This document shows, one piece after another, positions 6,443-12,915 of a DNA stretch of 12,915 nt; the first letter of the stretch is position 1, and every line of letters starts with the position of its first letter. The notes beneath the pieces are model-generated. The model was not told the origin of the DNA. It saw only the letters and a program-made list of their open reading frames with translations, and did no database searches. Position numbers and translations under genes: made by a program. Origin of the DNA: DSFT01 sp032249175 (GTDB lineage: Bacteria > Hydrothermota > Hydrothermia > LBFQ01 > DSFT01). The DNA lies in the NCBI GenBank assembly GCA_032249175.1, contig JAVVGK010000034.1, forward strand, positions 1 to 12,915. The letters are read 5' to 3'.

Positions 6443-7982
6443 AAATTTTTTTGAAAAAATAGATATTATTGAAATTGTTTCTGAAAAGGTTCAGCTTAAA
6501 AAGGTAGGCAATCAGTATAGGGGGCTTTGCCCCTTCCATAATGAAAAGAATCCTTCATTTTATGTTAGTCCTATTGGTGTTTATCATTGTTTTGGATGTG
6601 GAGAGAGTGGTAATGCTATTAAATTCGTTATGAAAATATACGGTTATGATTATGAAGAAGCACTTGAGTATATTGCTAAGAAATTCAATATTCCATTAGA
6701 GGAAATTGAAGATGTTAATTATGAATTTTATAAAATTCTTGATTATTTGTCTGATTATTATTTTGAAAATCTAAGGAAAAATAAAGATGTTTTAAATTAT
6801 CTTTATTCAAGAGGTGTTGATGATAAACAAATTTTAAAATTTAGAATTGGATTTGCTGATGATAAAAACGAAATTTTAAAAGAGCTTATAGATAAAGGAT
6901 TTGGACTTGATAAATTATTTAAAATTGGTATTGCTTATAGAGACTATAATGGCAATATAAAGCTATTTTTCACAAATAGAATTATGTTTCCTATCTTTAC
7001 AACTAATGGAAAAAATATCATTGGTTTTTCAGGAAGAAGTGTTGATGAAACTGAGCCAAAATACAAAAATTCAGTAGATAGCTCTATTTTTAAGAAAAGT
7101 CAGGCAATATATGGTTTTAATTTTGCTAAGAGTTCAATTGTAAAAAATAAATTTGTTATTATTGTTGAAGGTTTTTTTGATGTAATTATTTTAAATAAAT
7201 TTGGTTATGAAAATACAATCTCTCTTATGGGAACAAATATAAGCGATTATCAAGCAAAACTTATAAAGAAATACACGGATAGAGTATTTTTATTTTTTGA
7301 TAAGGATAAGTCAGGGCAAAAAGCAATTATTAGAAATTTACCAGTTCTTCTAAATAATGGATTAATTCCTTATATCTTATATCCTGATGAGGATAAAGAC
7401 CCTGATGAAATTGCCCTTATGGGGGGTCTTGACAAAATAATAAAAAATCCTTATAATATAAGTGATTATTTTAAGATGATTTACGAAAAGGCAAAAAGTG
7501 TAGAGGAAAAAATGGAAATTGTAAATGAATTTAGAAATCATTTAGCTAATGTTAAGTTTGAAGGCATAGGTTATATTTTTCTTGAAGAATTAAAACCAAT
7601 TCTTGATGAATTAGAGAAGAAAATAAAACTAAAATTTCATTTAAAAGATATTAGCAATATTCAATTTAATGATGAGGTTTATGCTATTTGGAATGTTTAT
7701 AAGAATGAGAATTTGAGAAAAATTTTATTTGAAATTGAGGAGGATGTTCTTTATAGCCATAGTGCGAAAGAATTATTTTGTGCTATTAGAAATAATAGAT
7801 TAAATGATGAAAGCTATTTAGAATTAGTTTCAAAAATTGAATTTCAAAATAAGGAGCTTTCTTATGAAACCATAAGTAAATTTATAAATAAATGGATGGA
7901 AAGAATGATAATAAAAAACATAAAGAACAGCAAGAGCTTAAAAGAGCTTGAAAATATAATAAAAATAAAAAGGAGGTTATAA
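6426..7982 (+). CDS. dnaG: DNA primase
   Basis: This polymerase makes RNA primers at the replication fork, working with the replicative helicase. The order is an N-terminal CHC2 zinc domain (C35, H38, C55, C58 in CPFH and CFGC), the RNA polymerase core with the FSGRS block (201-205), and a Toprim domain with E248 (VEGFFDV), MGTN (268-271) and D292/D294 in FFDKDKSG, followed by DKDPDE (323-328). The 518 aa are shorter than the roughly 580-600 of many bacterial primases; the shortfall is in the C-terminal helicase-binding part. ATG 6426 (MKKIPENFF) is preferred because primases typically begin shortly before an IP-(E/x)-x-F motif. A TTG at 6405 would add 7 unconvincing residues. The gene overlaps the acidic gene by 17 nt and is followed after 2 nt by rpoD, as in the classic dnaG-rpoD operon, but rpsU is absent. 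Confidence 0.93.
   Translation: MKKIPENFFEKIDIIEIVSEKVQLKKVGNQYRGLCPFHNEKNPSFYVSPIGVYHCFGCGESGNAIKFVMKIYGYDYEEALEYIAKKFNIPLEEIEDVNYEFYKILDYLSDYYFENLRKNKDVLNYLYSRGVDDKQILKFRIGFADDKNEILKELIDKGFGLDKLFKIGIAYRDYNGNIKLFFTNRIMFPIFTTNGKNIIGFSGRSVDETEPKYKNSVDSSIFKKSQAIYGFNFAKSSIVKNKFVIIVEGFFDVIILNKFGYENTISLMGTNISDYQAKLIKKYTDRVFLFFDKDKSGQKAIIRNLPVLLNNGLIPYILYPDEDKDPDEIALMGGLDKIIKNPYNISDYFKMIYEKAKSVEEKMEIVNEFRNHLANVKFEGIGYIFLEELKPILDELEKKIKLKFHLKDISNIQFNDEVYAIWNVYKNENLRKILFEIEEDVLYSHSAKELFCAIRNNRLNDESYLELVSKIEFQNKELSYETISKFINKWMERMIIKNIKNSKSLKELENIIKIKRRL
7970..7977 (+). promoter_or_regulatory. Strong Shine-Dalgarno for rpoD
   Basis: AAGGAGGT lies within the last codons of dnaG, 7 nt before ATG 7985. 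It is the third identical copy of this site in the operon. Confidence 0.85.
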
Positions 7983-7984
7983 AT

Positions 7985-9610
7985 ATGCCAAGACAAAAGG
8001 GGCTTGTCAAAAATAGAGTACAAAGGCTAAATAAATTAATAACAAGATTTATAAAAGAGGCAAAAGAAAACAATAATAAGATAAAATATGAAGAGCTTAT
8101 AAAGAGAATTCCACCTGAATATAGTGAAGGAACGGAAGCATTTGATGTCATAATTACAGCTTTACTTGATAGTGGAATTGAAATTGAATATCATGATAGA
8201 AAGGAATTATCTCAACTTTATGAAGCTGAAGATGATGAAGAATCAAAAATTGGTGATGACCCTGCTAAAATCTATCTTAAACAAATAGCCAATTTAGGAC
8301 TTTTAACAAAAGAGCAGGAAGTTCAATATGCCAAGGAAATTGATGATGCAAGAAATGGAATTATAAAATTATTATTTTCAACAAAATATGGAATAAAGAA
8401 GTTTTTAAAATGGATTGAGCAAATTGAATATGGTGTATTACCACTTGAAGAAATTGTCAGTGTAGATCCAAACTATTGGACAAGTAAGAAGAAAAATAGA
8501 GAAGAAAAGGAGAGGGTTAAAAATGCATTTGATAAAATAAAGCAACTTTATGAGAAAAGAAAATTCTCAGAAATTAGCCAGATTATATTTGAATTGAAAC
8601 CTAATTTTAGAAAGGTTATGGAAGTTGTTGAAAAGATGAAGGAAATGTTTAAAAAATTTGAAGAAGTTTATATAAGGAAAAAGGATATTGAAATTGCTAT
8701 AAATGAATTAGAAAATAGCTCATTATTAAGTGAAGAGGAATTAGAGGATGTATTTTTATTAAAAGAAGAACTAAAAAAGCTTGAAAAAGAGGTTAAATAT
8801 TATGAAAATTATTTTGGTTATTCTTATGAAGAAATGAAACAATTGATTGAAGAAATTAACAAATTGTTTAATCAATATGAAGAAGCAAAAAATAAGATGG
8901 TAAAGGGAAATCTTAGGCTTGTAATTGGTGTAGCTAAAAAGTTTTTAAATAGGGGACTTGAATTTATGGACTTGGTTCAAGAAGGAAATGCAGGACTGAT
9001 GAAGGCTGTTGAAAAGTTTGATTATAGGAAAGGATATAAATTTTCTACATATGCTACTTGGTGGATAAAGCAATCAATAATGAGGGCGATAGCAGACCAT
9101 GCCAGAACAATAAGAATACCAATTCATATGATAGAAACAATTATGAGAATTACAAAAGCTAATAGAATTTTAACTCAAGAATTTGGTAGAGAGCCAACTT
9201 ATGAAGAAATTTCAGAATATTTAAATATGCCCATTGATAAAGTTAGACAAGCTATTGAAGCTGCGAAAGAGCCTATAAGTATGGATAAACCTATTGGAAA
9301 AGATGAAGACGCTTATTTAGGAGATTTTGTTGCTGATAATGTCTATGGAACGCCTTTTGAAGATGCTAAAAGAACACTTATGAGAGAAAAAATAATGGAG
9401 GTTTTGGAAACCTTGACATCAAGAGAAAGAAAAATTTTGATTATGAGATATGGTTTGGATGGAAGACCACCAAGATCTCTTGATGATATTGCTATGGAAC
9501 TTGGTATTTCAAGAGAAAGGGTTAGACAAATTGAAGCAAGAGCTATGGCTAAAATAAAAAATAATGAGCTTAGGAGGCAAAAACTTATTCAACTTATAAA
9601 TCCAGAATGA
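7985..9610 (+). CDS. rpoD: Primary RNA polymerase sigma factor (sigma-70/RpoD)
   Basis: This is the housekeeping sigma factor that directs RNA polymerase to promoters. It has 541 aa with all main regions: a region 1.1-like N-terminus (1 to about 70), region 1.2 (about 91-125, DDPAKIYLKQI), a long charged helical non-conserved insert (about 130-300), region 2 (about 303-385, including MDLVQEGNAGLMKAVEKFDY and STYATWWIKQSI), region 3 (about 386-450), and region 4 (about 465-527) with the -35-binding helix SRERVRQIEARA. Region 2.4 departs from E. coli: the T440 equivalent is M366 and the Q446 equivalent is H372, while Q363 (Q437) is kept. Region 4 residues that contact -35 DNA look conserved. 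It starts 2 nt after dnaG with a strong Shine-Dalgarno and overlaps the next gene by ATGA. Confidence 0.96.
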   Translation: MPRQKGLVKNRVQRLNKLITRFIKEAKENNNKIKYEELIKRIPPEYSEGTEAFDVIITALLDSGIEIEYHDRKELSQLYEAEDDEESKIGDDPAKIYLKQIANLGLLTKEQEVQYAKEIDDARNGIIKLLFSTKYGIKKFLKWIEQIEYGVLPLEEIVSVDPNYWTSKKKNREEKERVKNAFDKIKQLYEKRKFSEISQIIFELKPNFRKVMEVVEKMKEMFKKFEEVYIRKKDIEIAINELENSSLLSEEELEDVFLLKEELKKLEKEVKYYENYFGYSYEEMKQLIEEINKLFNQYEEAKNKMVKGNLRLVIGVAKKFLNRGLEFMDLVQEGNAGLMKAVEKFDYRKGYKFSTYATWWIKQSIMRAIADHARTIRIPIHMIETIMRITKANRILTQEFGREPTYEEISEYLNMPIDKVRQAIEAAKEPISMDKPIGKDEDAYLGDFVADNVYGTPFEDAKRTLMREKIMEVLETLTSRERKILIMRYGLDGRPPRSLDDIAMELGISRERVRQIEARAMAKIKNNELRRQKLIQLINPE

Positions 9611-9981
9611 TAATTAGAATTTTTTCAATTATTGGTTTAATAATAAGTTTATATTTGATTTACGCTTATGATTTTTCAAAAAGTATCGTTTGTGTAGGGA
9701 GTGGTTGTGAAATTGTAGCAAATAGCTCGTATTCAAAATTTTTAAATATATCTTTGCCTTATTGGGGTTTTTTATTCTATTTAAGTGTAATAATTCTAAC
9801 ATTTATAAAAAAATTAGAAAATTTATTGTTATTTATTTTAGTAATAGGAGCAGTTTTTTCAATTTATTTAACAATTGTTGAGCTATTTATTATAAAAGCA
9901 GTTTGTATGTGGTGTCTTTTATCTGCGTTTTGTTCTTGGATAATGGTTATAAGTGCTGTTTTAGGTAATGTTAAAAAATGA
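9607..9981 (+). CDS. VKOR-family thiol oxidoreductase (DsbB-like role)
   Basis: This is a small four-helix membrane protein of the vitamin K epoxide reductase family, which in bacteria re-oxidises a DsbA-like partner and passes electrons to quinone. In its 124 aa the two cysteine pairs expected of the family are visible: C29 and C34 in the loop after helix 1 (CVGSGCEIV) and the CxxC pair C100/C103 (AVCMWCLLSA). Between them are the typical SSYSKFLNISLPYWG stretch and hydrophobic helices at about 3-21, 52-68, 72-94 and 101-119. C109 is an extra cysteine. It carries no fused thioredoxin domain, and no DsbA gene lies in this window. Its start overlaps the rpoD stop by 4 nt and its end overlaps the RecO-like gene by 14 nt, so it is clearly part of the operon although the function is unrelated to its neighbours. 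Confidence 0.85.
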   Translation: MIIRIFSIIGLIISLYLIYAYDFSKSIVCVGSGCEIVANSSYSKFLNISLPYWGFLFYLSVIILTFIKKLENLLLFILVIGAVFSIYLTIVELFIIKAVCMWCLLSAFCSWIMVISAVLGNVKK

Positions 9982-10603
9982 TGAGATTCTTATAATTGGT
10001 AAGATAGGACCTAAAATTTCAGTTGCTCTTTCAAAAAACAACGGAAAAATTAAATTTATAGGTTCTCAAAGTCTATTAACATTATCCGTTTATAAAGTAA
10101 ATTTCTACTTCAACGATACAAATGACCTTGTAAAAATTAAGGAAAGTAAATTTTTATATTCGTTTTATCCCCTTGTAAAAAATTATCAAAAATATAAAGC
10201 AGTTTCAAATGTTTTTAGGATAATAAATGAAATTTTCCCAAGTTTTTTTGAAAGTAAAAAAATTTATGAAATTACTTTAAATTACCTTAATGCTCTTTTA
10301 AACGAGGAGGAGAGTATTGAAAAATTATATGTGCTTTGGATTTATAATATTCTGTGGATATTAGATGAGATTAATCATATTTTGTTTTGTAAGGGTTGTG
10401 GAAGTGCGTCAATAAAAATATATAAAATTAATGAGGGGAGTTTTTGTTTTTCATGTAAAAAAAGTGGAGATTTTGAATTTGAGCCATTTGAATTAGAATT
10501 GATAAAAAGTATGTTTAAACTTAATTTTGATAGCATAAAAAAAATTGATTTTGATGTTAAAAAATTTATAACAATTTTTGAGGATGTCATTTCAGCTTTA
10601 TAA
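9968..10603 (+). CDS. recO: Divergent RecO-like DNA repair protein
   Basis: This is probably RecO, which helps RecR load RecA onto SSB-coated single strands in recombinational repair. The 211 aa are somewhat short (RecO is usually about 230-250). The N-terminal part (about 1-70) looks like the small beta OB-type domain (EILIIGKIGPKISVALSK), followed by a helical domain and a C4 zinc-binding site: C141/C144 (FCKGCGS) and C160/C163 (SFCFSCKK). This spacing fits RecO. Sequence similarity is otherwise low and the call rests on domain order plus the cysteines. The start ATG 9968 lies inside the VKOR gene (14-nt overlap); nearby ATGs at 9978 and 9981 are out of frame. Only a weak ribosome site is visible. 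The recO stop overlaps the -10-like box of the next gene. Confidence 0.6.
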   Translation: MLKNDEILIIGKIGPKISVALSKNNGKIKFIGSQSLLTLSVYKVNFYFNDTNDLVKIKESKFLYSFYPLVKNYQKYKAVSNVFRIINEIFPSFFESKKIYEITLNYLNALLNEEESIEKLYVLWIYNILWILDEINHILFCKGCGSASIKIYKINEGSFCFSCKKSGDFEFEPFELELIKSMFKLNFDSIKKIDFDVKKFITIFEDVISAL

Positions 10604-10604
10604 T
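10578..10604 (+). promoter_or_regulatory. Putative promoter of the E1 alpha / tRNA-Val unit, likely leaderless
   Basis: A perfect TATAAT (10599-10604) lies 7 nt before ATG 10612, the same distance as at the first gene. The 16 bases from the -10 box through ATG in the two places match at 13 positions. A -35-like TTGAGG is at 10578-10583 (15-nt spacer). No Shine-Dalgarno precedes the ATG. The box overlaps the recO stop codon, so part of the match could be coincidence, and read-through from recO (8-nt gap) is equally possible. Confidence 0.45.
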
Positions 10605-10611
10605 TTTCATT

Positions 10612-11733
10612 ATGACGGAGAAAACCATAGATTACATAAAGCCATTTACTGATGAGCCAATAAGATTCATAGGTAGCGAAGGTGAGCCACTCTTTGATTT
10701 TAAGCCTGAAGATATAGGTCTTAGTGAGGAAGATTTAAAAACAATGTACTATTATATGAAATTGACAAGAGCATTTGATAGAAAAGGAATGTTCTTAACT
10801 CGTTCAGGAAAAGCTTTATTTTATGTAGAAGTTGCTGGTCAAGAAGCGGCAACAGTTGCAAGTGGTTATGCTATTCCTGAAAATGATTGGATATTTCCTG
10901 CACACAGAGAACATGGCGTTCTTATTGTTAGGGGGTATCCTCTCGTTGAATTATTTGCTCAGATAATGGGTAGAATGGAAGTTAATAAGGCAAGACAAAT
11001 GCCTGTTCATTGGGGTATGAGAAAATTAAGAATTATAACAATTTCAAGTCCTGTAGGAAATCAATTGCCACAAGCAGTTGGAATTGGTATGGCTATAAAT
11101 TATTTAAAGAAAGATGAAGCTATAATAGCTTATGTTGGTGATGGTGGCTCCTCAACAGGTGATTTTCATACCGCATTAACATTTGCAAGTGTTTTTAAAA
11201 CGCCAACAATAATTTTTGTTCAAAATAATCAATGGGCTATATCAGTTCCTACAAAAAGGCAATATGGCTCAAAAAATATCGCAATTAAAGCAATTGCTTA
11301 TGGAATAGATGGTTATTATATTGATGGTAATGATTTTCTTGCTGTTTATGCTACAACAAAATTAGCTTTTGAAAAAGCTCATAATAAAGAACCTGTCCTA
11401 ATTGAAGCTTTAACTTATAGATATGGCTCTCATTCAACAGCCGATCAGGCTGATAGATATAGAGATATTAAGGAACTTGAATATTGGCAAAAGACTTGGG
11501 ACCCCATTAAAAGAGCAAAATTATATTTACAAAGAATTGGAATTTGGAATGAAAATTGGGAAAAAGAATTAGACGAACAAATTGAGGATGAATTAAATAA
11601 AGCTATTGATGAAGCTGAAAAAAAACCAGAGCCAGGACCAGAGACAACATTTGAAGATGTTTATGCACAAATGCCTTGGCATATAAAAGAAGAAATGGAA
11701 GAACTTTTAAAAGAACTAAATGAGGGTGCGTAG
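10612..11733 (+). CDS. 2-oxoacid dehydrogenase E1 component, alpha subunit (pyruvate or branched-chain type)
   Basis: This is the thiamine-diphosphate-binding alpha subunit of an E1 that decarboxylates a 2-oxoacid and passes the acyl group to lipoyl-E2. The 373 aa are usual for heteromeric E1 alpha. Evidence includes the ThDP motif from GDG at 176-178 to NN at 205-206 (metal and diphosphate ligands D177 and N206), the RQMPVHWG segment (128-135), GNQLPQAVGIGMA (149-161), and the flexible-loop motif YGSHSTAD with RYRD (271-285). Motifs resemble branched-chain/acetoin-type enzymes, but substrate cannot be fixed. The beta subunit, which normally follows directly, is absent; instead the last 10 nt of the gene, including stop TAG 11731-11733, form the 5' end of a tRNA-Val gene. 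The start has no Shine-Dalgarno and may be leaderless. It is probably co-transcribed with the tRNA. Confidence 0.9.
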   Translation: MTEKTIDYIKPFTDEPIRFIGSEGEPLFDFKPEDIGLSEEDLKTMYYYMKLTRAFDRKGMFLTRSGKALFYVEVAGQEAATVASGYAIPENDWIFPAHREHGVLIVRGYPLVELFAQIMGRMEVNKARQMPVHWGMRKLRIITISSPVGNQLPQAVGIGMAINYLKKDEAIIAYVGDGGSSTGDFHTALTFASVFKTPTIIFVQNNQWAISVPTKRQYGSKNIAIKAIAYGIDGYYIDGNDFLAVYATTKLAFEKAHNKEPVLIEALTYRYGSHSTADQADRYRDIKELEYWQKTWDPIKRAKLYLQRIGIWNENWEKELDEQIEDELNKAIDEAEKKPEPGPETTFEDVYAQMPWHIKEEMEELLKELNEGA

Positions 11734-11797
11734 CTCAGTTGGTGAGAGCGCCATCCTCACACGATGGAGGTCCCCCGTTCAAGTCGGGGCGCACCCA
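11724..11797 (+). tRNA. tRNA-Val, anticodon CAC
   Basis: This is a complete 74-nt cloverleaf. The acceptor stem is GGGTGCG (11724-11730) with CGCACCC (11790-11796), and the discriminator is A11797. The D arm is GCTC/GAGC with loop AGTTGGTGA. The anticodon stem is CCATC/GATGG with loop CTCACAC, giving anticodon CAC (11758-11760), which reads GUG valine codons. The T arm is CCCCG/CGGGG with loop TTCAAGT. All 21 stem pairs are Watson-Crick and 17 are G-C, suggesting a high growth temperature. CCA is not encoded. The gene shares its first 10 nt with the end of the E1 alpha coding region and ends 2 nt before the next ATG, so it must be cut out of an mRNA. A weak TATAAA at 11682-11687 could be its own promoter. 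Confidence 0.97.
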
Positions 11798-11799
11798 CT

Positions 11800-12708
11800 A
11801 TGATTGATTCTGAAAGTGCCTATGAAAGAATAAAAAATTATATAAGGAAAACACCTGTTATTAAATATAAAAATCATTTCTTAAAACTTGAAAATTTACA
11901 AAAATCAGGCTCATTTAAACCTCGTGGAGCTTATAATAAAATTTTAAAAAATTTAAATAATATAAATGGTGTTGTTTGTGCTTCAAGTGGAAATCATGCC
12001 CAGGCAGTTGCTAAGGTTTGCTCAGATTTAGGGATAAAGAATGTAAAAATTATAGTCCCTGAAAGAACTCCTCAAATAAAAGTAAATAGAATAAGAAATT
12101 ACGGTTATGAGCCAATTTTCTATGGAAGTCATTTAAATGAAAGTTTAAATTATGCTAAAAAAATATCAGAATCTGAAAATTTGCTTTTCGTTCATCCTTA
12201 TGATGATTTAGACATTATTGAAGGCCAAAGCACAATCGCAATAGAAATAGAAAATTATGATTTTGATTATTTATTTATTCCTATTGGAGGAGGAGGCTTA
12301 GCTAGTGGTATTTCACTTTATATAAAGAGAAAAAAACCAAATGTAAAAATTTATGGAGTTGTTTCAAAAAATGCCCCAAGTTTTTATTATTCATTTAAAG
12401 AAAATAAAGTTTTGGAGATTGAGCCAAAAGAAACAATTGCTGATGGTATAAAATTAAAATATCCCAGTAATTTAACATTTAGAATTTTAAAGGAGCTTCT
12501 TGAAGATGTTATTATGATAGAAGAAGATGAAATAAAATATACTATTAAATGGGCTTATTATAATTTGGGTTTAATTCTTGAAGGAGCAGGAGCTATTAGT
12601 TTATCAGTGTTAATTTTTGAGAAATTGAAAATTCAGCAAAATTCTATGTTTATATTAAGTGGCTCAAATATAGATGAATCGGTATTAGATGCTATTTTAA
12701 AGCTTTAA
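11800..12708 (+). CDS. Threonine dehydratase / serine racemase-like PLP enzyme (fold type II)
   Basis: This is a pyridoxal-phosphate enzyme likely to deaminate threonine (or serine) to 2-oxobutyrate (or pyruvate) and ammonia. At 302 aa it lacks the C-terminal ACT regulatory domain of biosynthetic IlvA, resembling catabolic TdcB or serine racemase. Motifs are the Schiff-base K40 in SGSFKPRGA, the substrate-binding SSGNHAQA (62-69), the phosphate-binding tetraglycine GGGGL (163-167), TIADGI (212-217), EGAGA (261-265), and SGSNID (287-292), where many relatives have SGGN. The start at ATG 11800 matches the family's usual N-terminus. An in-frame ATG at 11764 lies in the tRNA and would add 12 residues encoded by tRNA sequence, so it is rejected. 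The ATG follows the tRNA by 2 nt with no Shine-Dalgarno; tRNA 3' processing would leave an almost leaderless mRNA. Its product 2-oxobutyrate is a plausible E1 substrate. Confidence 0.87.
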   Translation: MIDSESAYERIKNYIRKTPVIKYKNHFLKLENLQKSGSFKPRGAYNKILKNLNNINGVVCASSGNHAQAVAKVCSDLGIKNVKIIVPERTPQIKVNRIRNYGYEPIFYGSHLNESLNYAKKISESENLLFVHPYDDLDIIEGQSTIAIEIENYDFDYLFIPIGGGGLASGISLYIKRKKPNVKIYGVVSKNAPSFYYSFKENKVLEIEPKETIADGIKLKYPSNLTFRILKELLEDVIMIEEDEIKYTIKWAYYNLGLILEGAGAISLSVLIFEKLKIQQNSMFILSGSNIDESVLDAILKL

Positions 12709-12731
12709 TTGTTTTTGAGTCTTGGAATGCT

Positions 12732-12746
12732 TTGTCCAATAATTCT
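12732..12746 (-). repeat. Copy 4 of the dispersed intergenic core motif
   Basis: The reverse strand reads AGAATTATTGGACAA, identical over 15 bases to copies 1 and 3, followed by GCATT as in copy 2. It points towards the 3' end of the dehydratase gene, where no - strand gene begins, so it does not behave as an ordinary promoter element here. Confidence 0.7.
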
Positions 12747-12865
12747 AAAATCATCTATTTTACTACACTTTCCTTGCTTATCCTAAAATAAAGGCTACAA
12801 CTTCAAAAGATCCCAAACCCTCCTAAAATCTACAAATTTATTAAAAAACTTCATAACTTATTGCC

Positions 12866-12913
12866 TTGTCCAATAATTCTGAAAGTATTTATTTTTCTTC
12901 ATTTTGCCCACCC
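12866..12913 (-). repeat. Copy 3 of the dispersed element, inverted partner of the copy at 49-96
   Basis: On the reverse strand GGGTGGG (12907-12913) is followed after exactly 26 nt by the core AGAATTATTGGACAA (12866-12880), the same layout as copy 1 near the left end, with 37 of 48 positions matching. It points leftwards, so the two long copies lie inverted near the two window edges, 135 nt of sequence offset separates this core from copy 4 in tandem, and no supported gene lies downstream. Confidence 0.7.
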
Positions 12914-12915
12914 GC

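Noticed and set aside
11764..11799. Extended start for the dehydratase gene within the tRNA
   Set aside because: The 12 extra residues are encoded by tRNA anticodon and T arms; ATG 11800 fits the family N-terminus.
12697..12708. Perfect palindrome TTAAAGCTTTAA at the end of the dehydratase gene, considered as a terminator
   Set aside because: It has no loop and is AT-rich, so it would not form a stable hairpin; the T-rich stretch after it is weak.
12795..12854. 19-codon reverse-strand open frame
   Set aside because: It is too short, has no Shine-Dalgarno and no recognisable similarity; kept only as a remark in the findings.

Overview
This window is a compact, low-GC (roughly 30% by eye) bacterial segment in which every gene I can support lies on the + strand. 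It has bacterial-type DnaG, RpoD, RecO, L25 and Pth. I cannot name the phylum. A thermophile is likely: an M32 carboxypeptidase is present, the proteins are rich in Lys/Glu/Ile, and about 81% of the tRNA stem pairs are G-C (17 of 21) despite the AT-rich background. I see no transposase, integrase, phage gene, CRISPR array or pseudogene.

Layout: (1) 1-135 is noncoding, with a hairpin, a G-rich tract and a 48-bp repeat that leads into a promoter. (2) 136-2707 holds an M32 carboxypeptidase and a DUF155/RMD1-type membrane protein, one base apart. (3) 2708-2776 holds a second copy of the repeat core and a promoter. (4) 2777-10603 is a tightly packed run: ribosomal protein L25, peptidyl-tRNA hydrolase, a K+-dependent-type membrane pyrophosphatase, a small acidic protein, DNA primase, the main sigma factor, a VKOR-type thiol oxidoreductase and a divergent RecO. 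Neighbours overlap or sit within 14 nt. (5) 10612-12708 holds a 2-oxoacid dehydrogenase E1 alpha subunit, tRNA-Val(CAC) and a threonine dehydratase-like enzyme. (6) 12709-12915 is noncoding, with two more repeat copies in inverted orientation.

The genes combine translation (L25, Pth, tRNA-Val), replication, transcription and repair (DnaG, RpoD, RecO), pyrophosphate-driven ion pumping, disulfide chemistry, and peptide or amino-acid breakdown (carboxypeptidase; Thr to 2-oxobutyrate; 2-oxoacid to acyl-CoA). This suggests, but does not prove, a peptide-using heterotroph.

Three things stand out. The tRNA gene overlaps the end of the E1 alpha gene by 10 bp, including its stop codon, and ends 2 nt before the next ATG, so tRNA processing and mRNA integrity conflict. 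Genes that appear to start transcripts have a -10-like hexamer 7-10 nt before ATG and no Shine-Dalgarno, whereas three internal genes share an identical AAGGAGGT; this points to leaderless starts for transcript-leading genes. Finally, a conserved intergenic motif (AGAATTATTGGACAA) occurs four times, twice inside a longer element that lies inverted near the two ends of the window.
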